Assembly: GCA_021844355.1 (NCBI GenBank)
Contig: JAKBTP010000051.1
Location: forward strand, 1 to 5,081
Origin: a bacterium
Lineage (GTDB): Bacteria; Chloroflexota; Dormibacteria; Aeolococcales; Bog-877
Direction: 5' to 3'
Length of the DNA stretch: 5,081 bases
Shown here: piece after piece, positions 1 to 5,081 of the stretch
How the letters are laid out: the number at the start of each line of letters is the position of its first letter
Position numbering within the stretch: position 1 is the first letter of the stretch
Notes under the pieces: generated by a model
Told to the model about the DNA's origin: nothing
The model's input: only the letters and a program-made list of their open reading frames with translations
Databases searched by the model: none
Made by a program: the position numbers and the translations under genes

Positions 1-152
1 AGGCCCTCCCCCCAGGGGCCGCGCCGGGGTGACACCATCGCCACCTCCCACCCCTCTCGGGGCAGCTCGGCCTCCAAGGAGCCAACGTACCTGCCCTGCC
101 CCCCGATCGGGGGGAGGTCGTCGAAGGTGAGGACCGCCACCCTGGGGCTCAT
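1..152 (-). CDS. GT4-type glycosyltransferase, N-terminal fragment (continues past left edge)
   Basis: Reading leftward from the ATG at 152-150 gives 50 complete codons with no stop before the window edge. The peptide begins MSPRVAVLTFDDLPPIGGQGRY and continues to a VAMVSPRRGPWGEG segment. The layout of a first beta strand (VAVLTF), a PPIGGQGRYV glycine loop, a helix and a second strand (WEVAMVSP) is the usual N-terminus of family 4 GT-B glycosyltransferases. These transfer a sugar from a nucleotide donor to lipid, polysaccharide or small-molecule acceptors, usually at the cytoplasmic face of the membrane. The ATG shares four bases (ATGA) with the mutM stop codon, which argues for translational coupling. 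A weak GGTGG (165-161) lies 8 nt upstream of the start. The catalytic and donor-binding C-terminal half is outside the window, so acceptor and donor are unknown. The family call rests on the N-terminal pattern alone. Confidence 0.72.
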   Translation of the reverse strand, partial: MSPRVAVLTFDDLPPIGGQGRYVGSLEAELPREGWEVAMVSPRRGPWGEG

Positions 153-973
153 CGCTGGCACCACCGGCAGTAGACGGTGGTCCGCCCAGCAATCCGCCGG
201 GCGACCAGCGACCGGCCACAGCGCACGCAGGGGAGCCCGGACCGGCCGTACACCATGAGGGACTCGTAGGCCTCGCCCCGGGCACCGAAGCCGTCCCTGT
301 AGTCCGAGAAGGAGGTGCCACGCCGCCGGATAGCCTCCTTCATCACCACGGTGAGCGCTGCCCCGAGCCGGGCCCATTGCGACGCGGAGAGCGAGGAGGC
401 GGGGCGAGTCGGGCGGAGGCGGGCCAGGTAGAGGGCTTCATCGGCGTAGATGTTGCCGCATCCGGCCACCACCTCCTGGTCCAGGAGAACCGCCTTCACC
501 GCCCGGCCACTGCTCCTCACCGGTCCGTTTCCCGGCCACCCGACGAAGGTCCGATCCAGCGGATCCGGGCCGAGGGGCGGCAGCAGACCGGCCTGCCTCA
601 GGTGCCGCTCGGGACCGAGCAGCACCCTTCCGAACCGCCGGGGATCGCGGTACCGGAGCTCCTGGCCCGAGTCCAGCTGGAGCCGCAGATGGGTGTGGGC
701 TCGGACCGGCTCGGCCCCGTGCTCCAGGGTCAGTGTCCCGGTCATCCCGAGATGCACTACCAGCTGATCCCCGCTGGAGAGGGGAGCATGGATGAACTTC
801 CCACGGCGACCCAGGACTCCGAAGACCGCCCCCTCGGCGGCGACCCGGAACGACTCGGCAGACGGATACCTCAGGACCAGTGGATTGACGCTCAGAACAG
901 CCGCAAGGCGCCGACCCCGGAGGTGGGGGCGCAGGTCGCGGACGATGGTCTCGACCTCTGGGAGCTCGGGCAA
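149..973 (-). CDS. mutM: Formamidopyrimidine-DNA glycosylase (Fpg/MutM)
   Basis: Bifunctional base-excision-repair enzyme of 274 aa (E. coli Fpg has 269). It removes 8-oxoguanine and formamidopyrimidines and cleaves the backbone by beta/delta elimination. The protein starts MPELPEVET, so after Met removal Pro2 is the N-terminal nucleophile and Glu3 the catalytic acid. The LPEVE form separates it from Nei (PEGPE). Other family landmarks are Lys59 in GRRGKF, the wedge Met77 in HLGMTG, Arg112 and Phe114 in DPRRFG, and the H2TH segment GNIYADEAL around 173-181. A C-terminal zinc finger has Cys249, Cys252, Cys269 and Cys272, with Arg264 in its hairpin. Position 172, often Val or Ile in the family, is Cys here. 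The start codon is TTG (973-971), fixed by the invariant N-terminus. It lies 9 nt after the polA stop with only a weak purine-rich stretch upstream, so expression probably depends on polA translation. The stop overlaps the next gene's ATG. Confidence 0.97.
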   Translation of the reverse strand: MPELPEVETIVRDLRPHLRGRRLAAVLSVNPLVLRYPSAESFRVAAEGAVFGVLGRRGKFIHAPLSSGDQLVVHLGMTGTLTLEHGAEPVRAHTHLRLQLDSGQELRYRDPRRFGRVLLGPERHLRQAGLLPPLGPDPLDRTFVGWPGNGPVRSSGRAVKAVLLDQEVVAGCGNIYADEALYLARLRPTRPASSLSASQWARLGAALTVVMKEAIRRRGTSFSDYRDGFGARGEAYESLMVYGRSGLPCVRCGRSLVARRIAGRTTVYCRWCQR

Positions 974-982
974 GGGCTGAAC

Positions 983-3655
983 TCACTGCCTGGCGAGCCG
1001 CAGCGGGGCCAGGTCGCGCCAATTGGGCCCGGACTTCAGCTCCACCACCAGAGGGACCGCCAGGTCCATCACCCCCTCCATCGCCTTCCGGGCCAGGCTG
1101 CCGACGGCAGCCACCTCATCGGGGGGCGCCTCGAGCAGGAGCTCGTCATGGACTTGGAGGAGCGCCTGGGCTCGCAGCCCCTGGCTGCGGAGGGCGCGGT
1201 CCGCCTCGATCATGCCCAACTTCATGAGGTCCGCCGCCGACCCCTGCAGCGGCATGTTGATCGCCATGCGCTCGTTGGCCTCCCGCACCTGCCGGTTGCT
1301 GGAGTTGATCTCCGGCAGGTAGCGGCGCCGTCCCAGCAGGGTGGTCACGTATCCCTTGGACCGCGCCTCCTCGCGTACCCCCTCCAGGTAGCTCCCCACC
1401 CCCGCGTAGGTGGCGAAGTACCGGGTGATGAACTCCTCCGCCTCGGCCGGGGGCATCCCCAGGTCACGCGCCAGTCCGTAGCTGGACAGCCCGTACAGCA
1501 CCCCGAAGTTGACCACTTTGGCCAGGCGGCGCTGCTCGGAGCTGACCTGGTCCCGCTCCACCCCGAACACCCTGGCCGCGGTGTCTGCGTGGATGTCGTC
1601 TCCCCGCAGGAACGCCGCCAGCAGCTCGGGGTCGCGACTGAGGTGGGCCAGCAGCCTCAACTCGATCTGGGAGTAGTCGGCCGAGACCAGCTTCCACCCC
1701 TCCTCCCCGGGTGTGAAGGCCGCGCGGATGCGACGCCCCAGCTCGGTGCGCACCGGGATGTTCTGGAGGTTGGGGTCGCTTGAGGACAGGCGCCCGGTGG
1801 CGGCGACCGCCTGGTTGAAGCTGGTGTGCACCCGACCGTCCTCCGGGTCCACCAGGGCGGGAAGCTGGTCCACGTAGGTGCTCTTTAGCTTGGTGACCTG
1901 GCGCCACTCCAGGATCAACGGGACTATCGGGTGCTCGTCCCGAAGCCCTTCGAGGGCGTGGGCGTCCGTGGAGCGTCCCGTCTTGGTGCGGCGGGAGCTG
2001 CGCAGCCCAAGCTCGTCGTAGAGGATCGTGGCCAACTGCTGTGGCGACCCGGGGAGGAACTCACGACCCGCCAGCCGGAACATCTCCGCCTCGAGGCCGG
2101 CGATCTGGGCCTGTAGCTCGGCCGAGAGCGCCTGGAGCTGGCCCGAGTCAAGGCGCACGCCGGCGCGTTCCATGCGGGCCAGGATGGAGGCCACCGGCAA
2201 CTCGACAGTGCGCAGGAGGTCCTCTCCCCCCGCGTCCCTGAGCCGGGCGCGCAGCCCGGGCACCACCGATGCCACGCAGGCAGCCTCCACGGCCAGCGTC
2301 TCCCGGGTGGACGGGGGCTCCGGGGCACTGAGCCCCCCATGCTCCCGCGCCAGGGTGGACAGGCTGGGGGTGCGCCCCCGGGAGTCGCTGAGGTACCCGG
2401 CTAGGACCAGGTCGAAGTCCACCCCCTGCAGGCTCCAGCCCGCCCCCTCGACTGCCAGCAGATCCTCCTTGAAGTTGTAGCTCGCCTTGGCCGCCGCGGG
2501 GTCCGCCAGCAACCGCCGCAGCGGCTCCATGGTGTCGGCGGCTGTTCCGTCAAAAGGCACGAGGTACCCATGGGACGGTTCCACAGCGAGGGCCAGGGCC
2601 AGCACCCGCCCGTGCCTTGAGGGGCCATCCGCCAGGACCCGGATGGCGACCTTCGCCCCGCTCCCGGCCAGCTGGCCGACTACCGCCTGGAGCCGCTCCC
2701 TCCCCTCCACCACTTCGGAGTCGACCGCAGTTGAGACCTCAACCGCGGTGGTCGAAGACCCGGCCGAGGCGGGCAGGCGCGCCACCAGACTGGGCATGCC
2801 GAGCTCCTCCAGCAGCTGCCGCGCCGCGCCGCGGTCGTACTCGCTGAGCCGGCAGCGGGTGAGGTCCAGCTGGACGCCGGGCACGCCCCTCACGATGGTC
2901 ACCATCTCCCTCCCGAAGAGAGCCTCGTCCCGATGTTCCTCCAACGTGGTCCGCACCCTCCCCGCAGGCATGGTGCCGACCGCAGCCAGGATCTGGTCCA
3001 GGTTGCCGAACTGCTGGATGAGCTGGGTAGCCGTCTTCTCCCCTATCCCCGGGACTCCAGGGATGTTGTCGCTGGCGTCGCCCCGGAGGGCCTTGAAATC
3101 CACCATCCGTTCCGGGGGAAAGCCATACCGCGCCGCGACCGCCTCAGGGTCGTAGACCACCGGGTCACTGGCCCCTCGCCGGCTGGTCTGGACGCTGGTG
3201 ACCTCGTCCACGAGCTGGATCAGGTCCATGTCGCCGGTCAGGATGGTCGTCTGGCAACCGAGGTCGTGGGCCTGCCGGGCCAGGGTGCCCAGGACGTCGT
3301 CAGCCTCGAACCCCGGAACCACCTCCGTGGGGATGTTGAGGACGTTGGTGATCTGGGCCAGTACCGGGATCTGGTCGATCAGCTCCTGGGGAGTCGGGGC
3401 CCGATGGGCCTTGTAGGTGGCCAGCTTCTGATCGCGGAAGGTGGGACCGGGCGGGTCGAAGGCGGCCACCGCGCAGTCATAGCCCTGACTCAGGGCCAGG
3501 AGGAGCATGGAGGTGTAGCCGTAGGCCACCCGTATCGGCACGCCGTGGCTGTTGGTCATCTCGGGGAGTGCGTGATAGGCGCGGAAGGCCAGCCCGTGGC
3601 CATCGATGAGGAGCAGGCGGGTGGGATGTGCTCCGGGATTGGCCATTCCCGCCAT
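983..3655 (-). CDS. polA: DNA polymerase I with 5' nuclease and vestigial 3'-5' exonuclease domain
   Basis: Pol I of 890 aa fills gaps in excision repair and removes Okazaki primers. The 5' nuclease domain (about 12-295) keeps its metal-binding acidic set: Asp18, Asp67 in AAFDPPG, Glu117/Asp119/Asp120 in GFEADD, Asp142/Asp144 in TGDMD and Asp193/Asp196, followed by the helix-hairpin-helix NIPGVPGIGEKTA. A low-complexity linker spans about 296-320. The exonuclease-like domain (about 321-480) lacks the DxE of motif I (KVAIRVLADG at 335-344) and has no recognisable YxxxD motif III; only an N394-x3-D398 like motif II remains. Proofreading is therefore probably absent, as in Taq. The polymerase domain (about 485-890) has TGRLSS, motif A DYSQIELR (Asp660, steric gate Glu665), the O-helix with Arg709, Lys713, Phe717 and Tyr721, and motif C QVHDE (Asp837, Glu838). 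The chosen ATG overlaps the methyltransferase stop as TAATG. Met4 (3646-3644) is an alternative start. The frame stays open to 4108, but that extension is antisense-like translation of the methyltransferase region. Confidence 0.97.
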   Translation of the reverse strand: MAGMANPGAHPTRLLLIDGHGLAFRAYHALPEMTNSHGVPIRVAYGYTSMLLLALSQGYDCAVAAFDPPGPTFRDQKLATYKAHRAPTPQELIDQIPVLAQITNVLNIPTEVVPGFEADDVLGTLARQAHDLGCQTTILTGDMDLIQLVDEVTSVQTSRRGASDPVVYDPEAVAARYGFPPERMVDFKALRGDASDNIPGVPGIGEKTATQLIQQFGNLDQILAAVGTMPAGRVRTTLEEHRDEALFGREMVTIVRGVPGVQLDLTRCRLSEYDRGAARQLLEELGMPSLVARLPASAGSSTTAVEVSTAVDSEVVEGRERLQAVVGQLAGSGAKVAIRVLADGPSRHGRVLALALAVEPSHGYLVPFDGTAADTMEPLRRLLADPAAAKASYNFKEDLLAVEGAGWSLQGVDFDLVLAGYLSDSRGRTPSLSTLAREHGGLSAPEPPSTRETLAVEAACVASVVPGLRARLRDAGGEDLLRTVELPVASILARMERAGVRLDSGQLQALSAELQAQIAGLEAEMFRLAGREFLPGSPQQLATILYDELGLRSSRRTKTGRSTDAHALEGLRDEHPIVPLILEWRQVTKLKSTYVDQLPALVDPEDGRVHTSFNQAVAATGRLSSSDPNLQNIPVRTELGRRIRAAFTPGEEGWKLVSADYSQIELRLLAHLSRDPELLAAFLRGDDIHADTAARVFGVERDQVSSEQRRLAKVVNFGVLYGLSSYGLARDLGMPPAEAEEFITRYFATYAGVGSYLEGVREEARSKGYVTTLLGRRRYLPEINSSNRQVREANERMAINMPLQGSAADLMKLGMIEADRALRSQGLRAQALLQVHDELLLEAPPDEVAAVGSLARKAMEGVMDLAVPLVVELKSGPNWRDLAPLRLARQ

Positions 3656-4446
3656 TATGGGAAGAGCTGGGGTGGTCCAAGCCGCTGGGCCAGGTAGAGA
3701 CGGGCCTCCCAGCTGACGAGGTAGCTCCCGCCGGCGGAGTTGATCTCCTCCTCGATCGCTGCCAGCAACCGGCGGCGGCGGTGAGCGGGCAGGCGTCGGT
3801 GGTCCGATTGGGTGGCCATCAGCTCGGCGTAGGCACGGGCGCCATAGCGCACCTCGAACGGGAAGCGCTCCAGCCGGGGCTCCCGAAAGAGCCCTGAGGC
3901 GGCGATCTCCTCCCGGCGGTCGACGTCCAAGTCCCCAGGTGGCAACCCGGCCAGCTCCGGGGCCAGACGGGAGTAGACGCCCTCCAACCTGGCGTACAGC
4001 CTCCCGTCTCCCCCGGTGGGTCGGTTCCAGATGAGCGCGATCCAGCCTCCCGGGGCCAGAACTGCGGATGCCTTGCGATACCGGGACTTTGGGTCCACCC
4101 AGTGCCACGCCTGAGCCGAGATCACCGCGCGGAAGCCCACACGGTCCGGGACCCAGTCCTCGAAGGAGGAGGTCACGACCCGGAGTCTTCCGGTCGGCCC
4201 CAGGTTCCTCTGGGCCACCGCCACCATCTCCGGGCTGGGCTCAATGCCGGTCACGTGGAGACCATGCCGGATGAGATCCTGGGTGGCGATCCCGGTGCCC
4301 ACCCCCACCTCGAGCACGGGGTCCCCGTCTCCAAGTCCCGCTACCTCCACCAGCTGGTCGACGAGTGCCACGGGGTAGCGCGGGCGCCTGCGGTGGTAGC
4401 GGTGCGCCACCTCCCCGAACAGCTCAAAGGCCGCCCGTTCAGACAA
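3655..4446 (-). CDS. Class I SAM-dependent methyltransferase (type 11-like), substrate unknown
   Basis: Soluble protein of 263 aa with a Rossmann-type SAM-binding core. An N-terminal helical segment contains RPRYP (21-25), common in this group. Motif I is VLEVGVGTG (44-52), the acidic post-I residue is Glu69 in GIEPSPEM, and motif II lies near SFEDW (94-98). AQAWHWVDP (111-119) is typical of methyltransferases annotated as type 11 or trans-aconitate-like, and LAPGGWIALIWN (130-141) follows. The C-terminal third, rich in Arg and Glu, is not diagnostic; it would carry substrate specificity. I start it at the TTG at 4446-4444 because GGGAGGA sits 7 nt upstream. An in-frame GTG at 4515 would add 23 Gly/Pro/Ser-rich residues and swallow the ribosome binding site. 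It is the first gene of the minus-strand unit, and its TAA overlaps the polA ATG by one base. Family assignment is firm. Any link to DNA repair is inference from position only. Confidence 0.88.
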   Translation of the reverse strand: MSERAAFELFGEVAHRYHRRRPRYPVALVDQLVEVAGLGDGDPVLEVGVGTGIATQDLIRHGLHVTGIEPSPEMVAVAQRNLGPTGRLRVVTSSFEDWVPDRVGFRAVISAQAWHWVDPKSRYRKASAVLAPGGWIALIWNRPTGGDGRLYARLEGVYSRLAPELAGLPPGDLDVDRREEIAASGLFREPRLERFPFEVRYGARAYAELMATQSDHRRLPAHRRRRLLAAIEEEINSAGGSYLVSWEARLYLAQRLGPPQLFP

Positions 4447-4451
4447 GCCGT

Positions 4452-4459
4452 ATCCTCCC
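4452..4459 (-). promoter_or_regulatory. Ribosome binding site deciding the methyltransferase TTG start
   Basis: On the minus strand GGGAGGAT precedes the TTG at 4446. The GGAGG core (4458-4454) is separated from the start by 7 nt (4453-4447). This is the best Shine-Dalgarno match in the minus-strand unit and is the reason for preferring TTG over the upstream in-frame GTG at 4515. Confidence 0.75.
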
Positions 4460-4478
4460 GGCGATGCTCCATGTCGTG

Positions 4479-4499
4479 GCCGGCCCGAGCCGGCGCCGG
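4479..4499. repeat. Overlapping GC dyads in the divergent promoter region
   Basis: GCCGGC (4479-4484), a CCGA loop and a second GCCGGC (4489-4494) form a perfect 6-bp stem. Overlapping it, CCGGCGCCGG (4490-4499) is a perfect 10-bp palindrome. Both lie just upstream of the possible -10 element of the plus-strand gene and inside the leader expected for the methyltransferase. They could be an operator or simply chance in very GC-rich DNA; the sequence alone does not decide. No known regulator site is recognised. Confidence 0.35.
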
Positions 4500-4502
4500 G
4501 GC

Positions 4503-4508
4503 TATCAT
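4503..4508 (+). promoter_or_regulatory. Possible -10 element for the DUF151 gene
   Basis: TATCAT matches the sigma-70 -10 consensus at five of six positions and is the only clearly AT-richer hexamer in the 136-bp divergent spacer. It would give a leader of roughly 70 nt before the ATG at 4583. No convincing -35 hexamer is visible at 16-18 bp upstream, where the GC dyads lie. On the opposite strand the overlapping CATGAT could serve the methyltransferase operon, equally without a clear -35. Confidence 0.3.
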
Positions 4509-4546
4509 GGGCCACGAAGACGGCCCTGGTCCGGAACCCGGCCGGA

Positions 4547-4559
4547 GGGGATCGTCCCC
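4547..4559 (+). repeat. Short hairpin in the DUF151 leader
   Basis: GGGGA, a TCG loop and TCCCC can form a 5-bp stem about 12 nt upstream of the ribosome binding site of the plus-strand gene. A second short dyad lies just before it: TCCGG at 4530-4534 pairs with CCGGA at 4542-4546. There is no T-tract, so it is not a typical intrinsic terminator. It may affect leader folding or be chance in GC-rich sequence. Confidence 0.3.
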
Positions 4560-4571
4560 GACTACCTCAGC

Positions 4572-4579
4572 GGTGAGGA
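4572..4579 (+). promoter_or_regulatory. Ribosome binding site of the DUF151 gene
   Basis: GGTGAGGA lies just before the ATG at 4583. Its GAGG core (4575-4578) is 4 nt from the start codon, a short but usable spacing. It supports this ATG, which also places the conserved N-terminal strand of the family directly after the start. Confidence 0.6.
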
Positions 4580-4582
4580 ACC

Positions 4583-5074
4583 ATGGACCTGATCGAGATG
4601 GCGGTGGACAGCATCCGGATCCACATGCCCAGCGGACAGCACGTGGTGGTCCTGAAGGAGAAGGACGCCGAGCGATTCCTCCCCATCTGGGTGGGGAGCG
4701 CCGAGGCCAACTCCATCGCCCTCAAGATGTCTGGGATCGACCCGGAACGGCCCGTGACCCACGACCTCATGGCCAACATGCTGGAGGCCCTCGACGTGAC
4801 CATCACCCGGGTGGTGGTCTCCGAGCTCCGCAACGACACCTTCCACGCCCGGATCCTGGGCCGGGTCGCCGGGCGAGACCTGGAGCTCGACTCCCGGTCC
4901 AGCGACGCCATCGCCCTCGCCCTGCGGGTAAACTCGCCCATCTACGTCTCCAGCGAGGTGATGGACCAGGCCGCGGTCGTCCCTCGAGGCGAGGACGAGG
5001 AGGCCAAGCTGGAGGTATTTCAGCAGATGGTCAACGAGATGAACCTCCCAGACCTCGACGATCAGGAAGGCTGA
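4583..5074 (+). CDS. Bifunctional nuclease family protein (DUF151)
   Basis: Small soluble protein of 163 aa, a typical length for the family. DUF151 proteins adopt a compact fold known from Thermotoga TM0160. Plant members were reported to have both DNase and RNase activity, but the bacterial role is poorly defined. Family features in order are the N-terminal strand MDLIEMAVDSI, LPIWVGSAEANSIAL (33-47), RPVTHDLMANML (56-67), DTFHARI (85-91) and DSRSSDAIALALR (103-115) followed by NSPIYVSSEV. The tail after residue 135 is strongly acidic, with GEDEEAKLEVF and a PDLDDQEG end, and has no motif I recognise. It is transcribed away from the methyltransferase-polA-mutM unit across a 136-bp spacer, so the two may share regulation. 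The stop is followed by only 7 bases, so any downstream partner is not visible. Family assignment is secure; nuclease activity in this organism is inferred from the family name only. Confidence 0.93.
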   Translation: MDLIEMAVDSIRIHMPSGQHVVVLKEKDAERFLPIWVGSAEANSIALKMSGIDPERPVTHDLMANMLEALDVTITRVVVSELRNDTFHARILGRVAGRDLELDSRSSDAIALALRVNSPIYVSSEVMDQAAVVPRGEDEEAKLEVFQQMVNEMNLPDLDDQEG

Positions 5075-5081
5075 TCAGCGG

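Noticed and set aside
99..114. The GC palindrome as an intrinsic terminator after mutM.
   Set aside because: No T-tract follows on either strand, and it lies inside the coupled glycosyltransferase coding sequence, where it encodes the PPIGG motif.
377..1783. A 468-codon open frame on the plus strand opposite mutM and the 3' part of polA.
   Set aside because: It is antisense to two unmistakable genes. The translation is rich in Gln, His, Pro, Gly and Arg with no domain pattern, as expected when GC-biased codons suppress stops on the opposite strand.
2933..3697. A 254-codon plus-strand frame opposite the Pol I 5' nuclease domain, with others at 2487-3155 and 2028-2480.
   Set aside because: These run antisense to conserved polA motifs and show no family signature of their own. 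They are GC-bias shadows.
3656..4108. A 151-codon N-terminal extension of polA.
   Set aside because: It overlaps the methyltransferase in another frame, is Arg/Gly/Pro-rich without similarity to Pol I, and the normal Pol I N-terminus begins right after the TAATG start.
4562..4941. Minus-strand frames of 94 and 124 codons opposite the DUF151 gene.
   Set aside because: The plus-strand product is a clear full-length family member with a ribosome binding site. The minus-strand frames have composition typical of antisense translation.
1..5081. Search by eye for tRNA or rRNA genes, CRISPR repeats, insertion-sequence ends, toxin-antitoxin or phage-defence genes.
   Set aside because: Nothing of the kind was visible. 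The window is almost entirely filled by five housekeeping-type genes of uniform composition.

Overview
This is a GC-rich stretch of bacterial chromosome, tightly packed with coding sequence and using almost only G or C at third codon positions. It carries housekeeping genes and no mobile, phage, CRISPR or RNA-gene signatures. The gene content fits a high-GC lineage such as the Actinomycetota, or GC-rich Chloroflexota/Dormibacterota-like bacteria. The supporting traits are a DNA polymerase I with a degenerate proofreading domain, a DUF151 bifunctional-nuclease protein and two TTG starts. The phylum cannot be fixed from sequence reading alone.

Layout. Four genes run on the minus strand as one compact unit, listed in transcription order. 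First is a class I SAM-dependent methyltransferase (4446 to 3655). Next is polA, DNA polymerase I (3655 to 983). Then comes mutM/fpg, formamidopyrimidine-DNA glycosylase (973 to 149). Last is the N-terminal 50 codons of a GT4-type glycosyltransferase, which runs off the left edge (152 to 1). The junctions are a 1-nt TAATG overlap, a 9-nt gap and a 4-nt ATGA overlap, so the unit looks like a translationally coupled operon. On the plus strand, divergently transcribed, is a complete DUF151 family gene (4583 to 5074). The 136-bp divergent spacer (4447-4582) is the only real non-coding DNA. It holds two ribosome binding sites, a possible -10 element and several short GC-rich dyads.

How the genes fit together. 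MutM excises oxidised purines such as 8-oxoguanine and nicks the strand. Pol I, through its polymerase and 5' nuclease, can fill and trim the resulting gap, so polA-mutM is a coherent base-excision-repair pair. The methyltransferase and glycosyltransferase at the two ends have no evident repair role, and their substrates cannot be read from the sequence.

No previously undescribed system is evident. The points most worth a second look are the short edge-truncated glycosyltransferase, two start-site corrections to TTG, the vestigial exonuclease site of Pol I, and the dyad-rich divergent promoter region.
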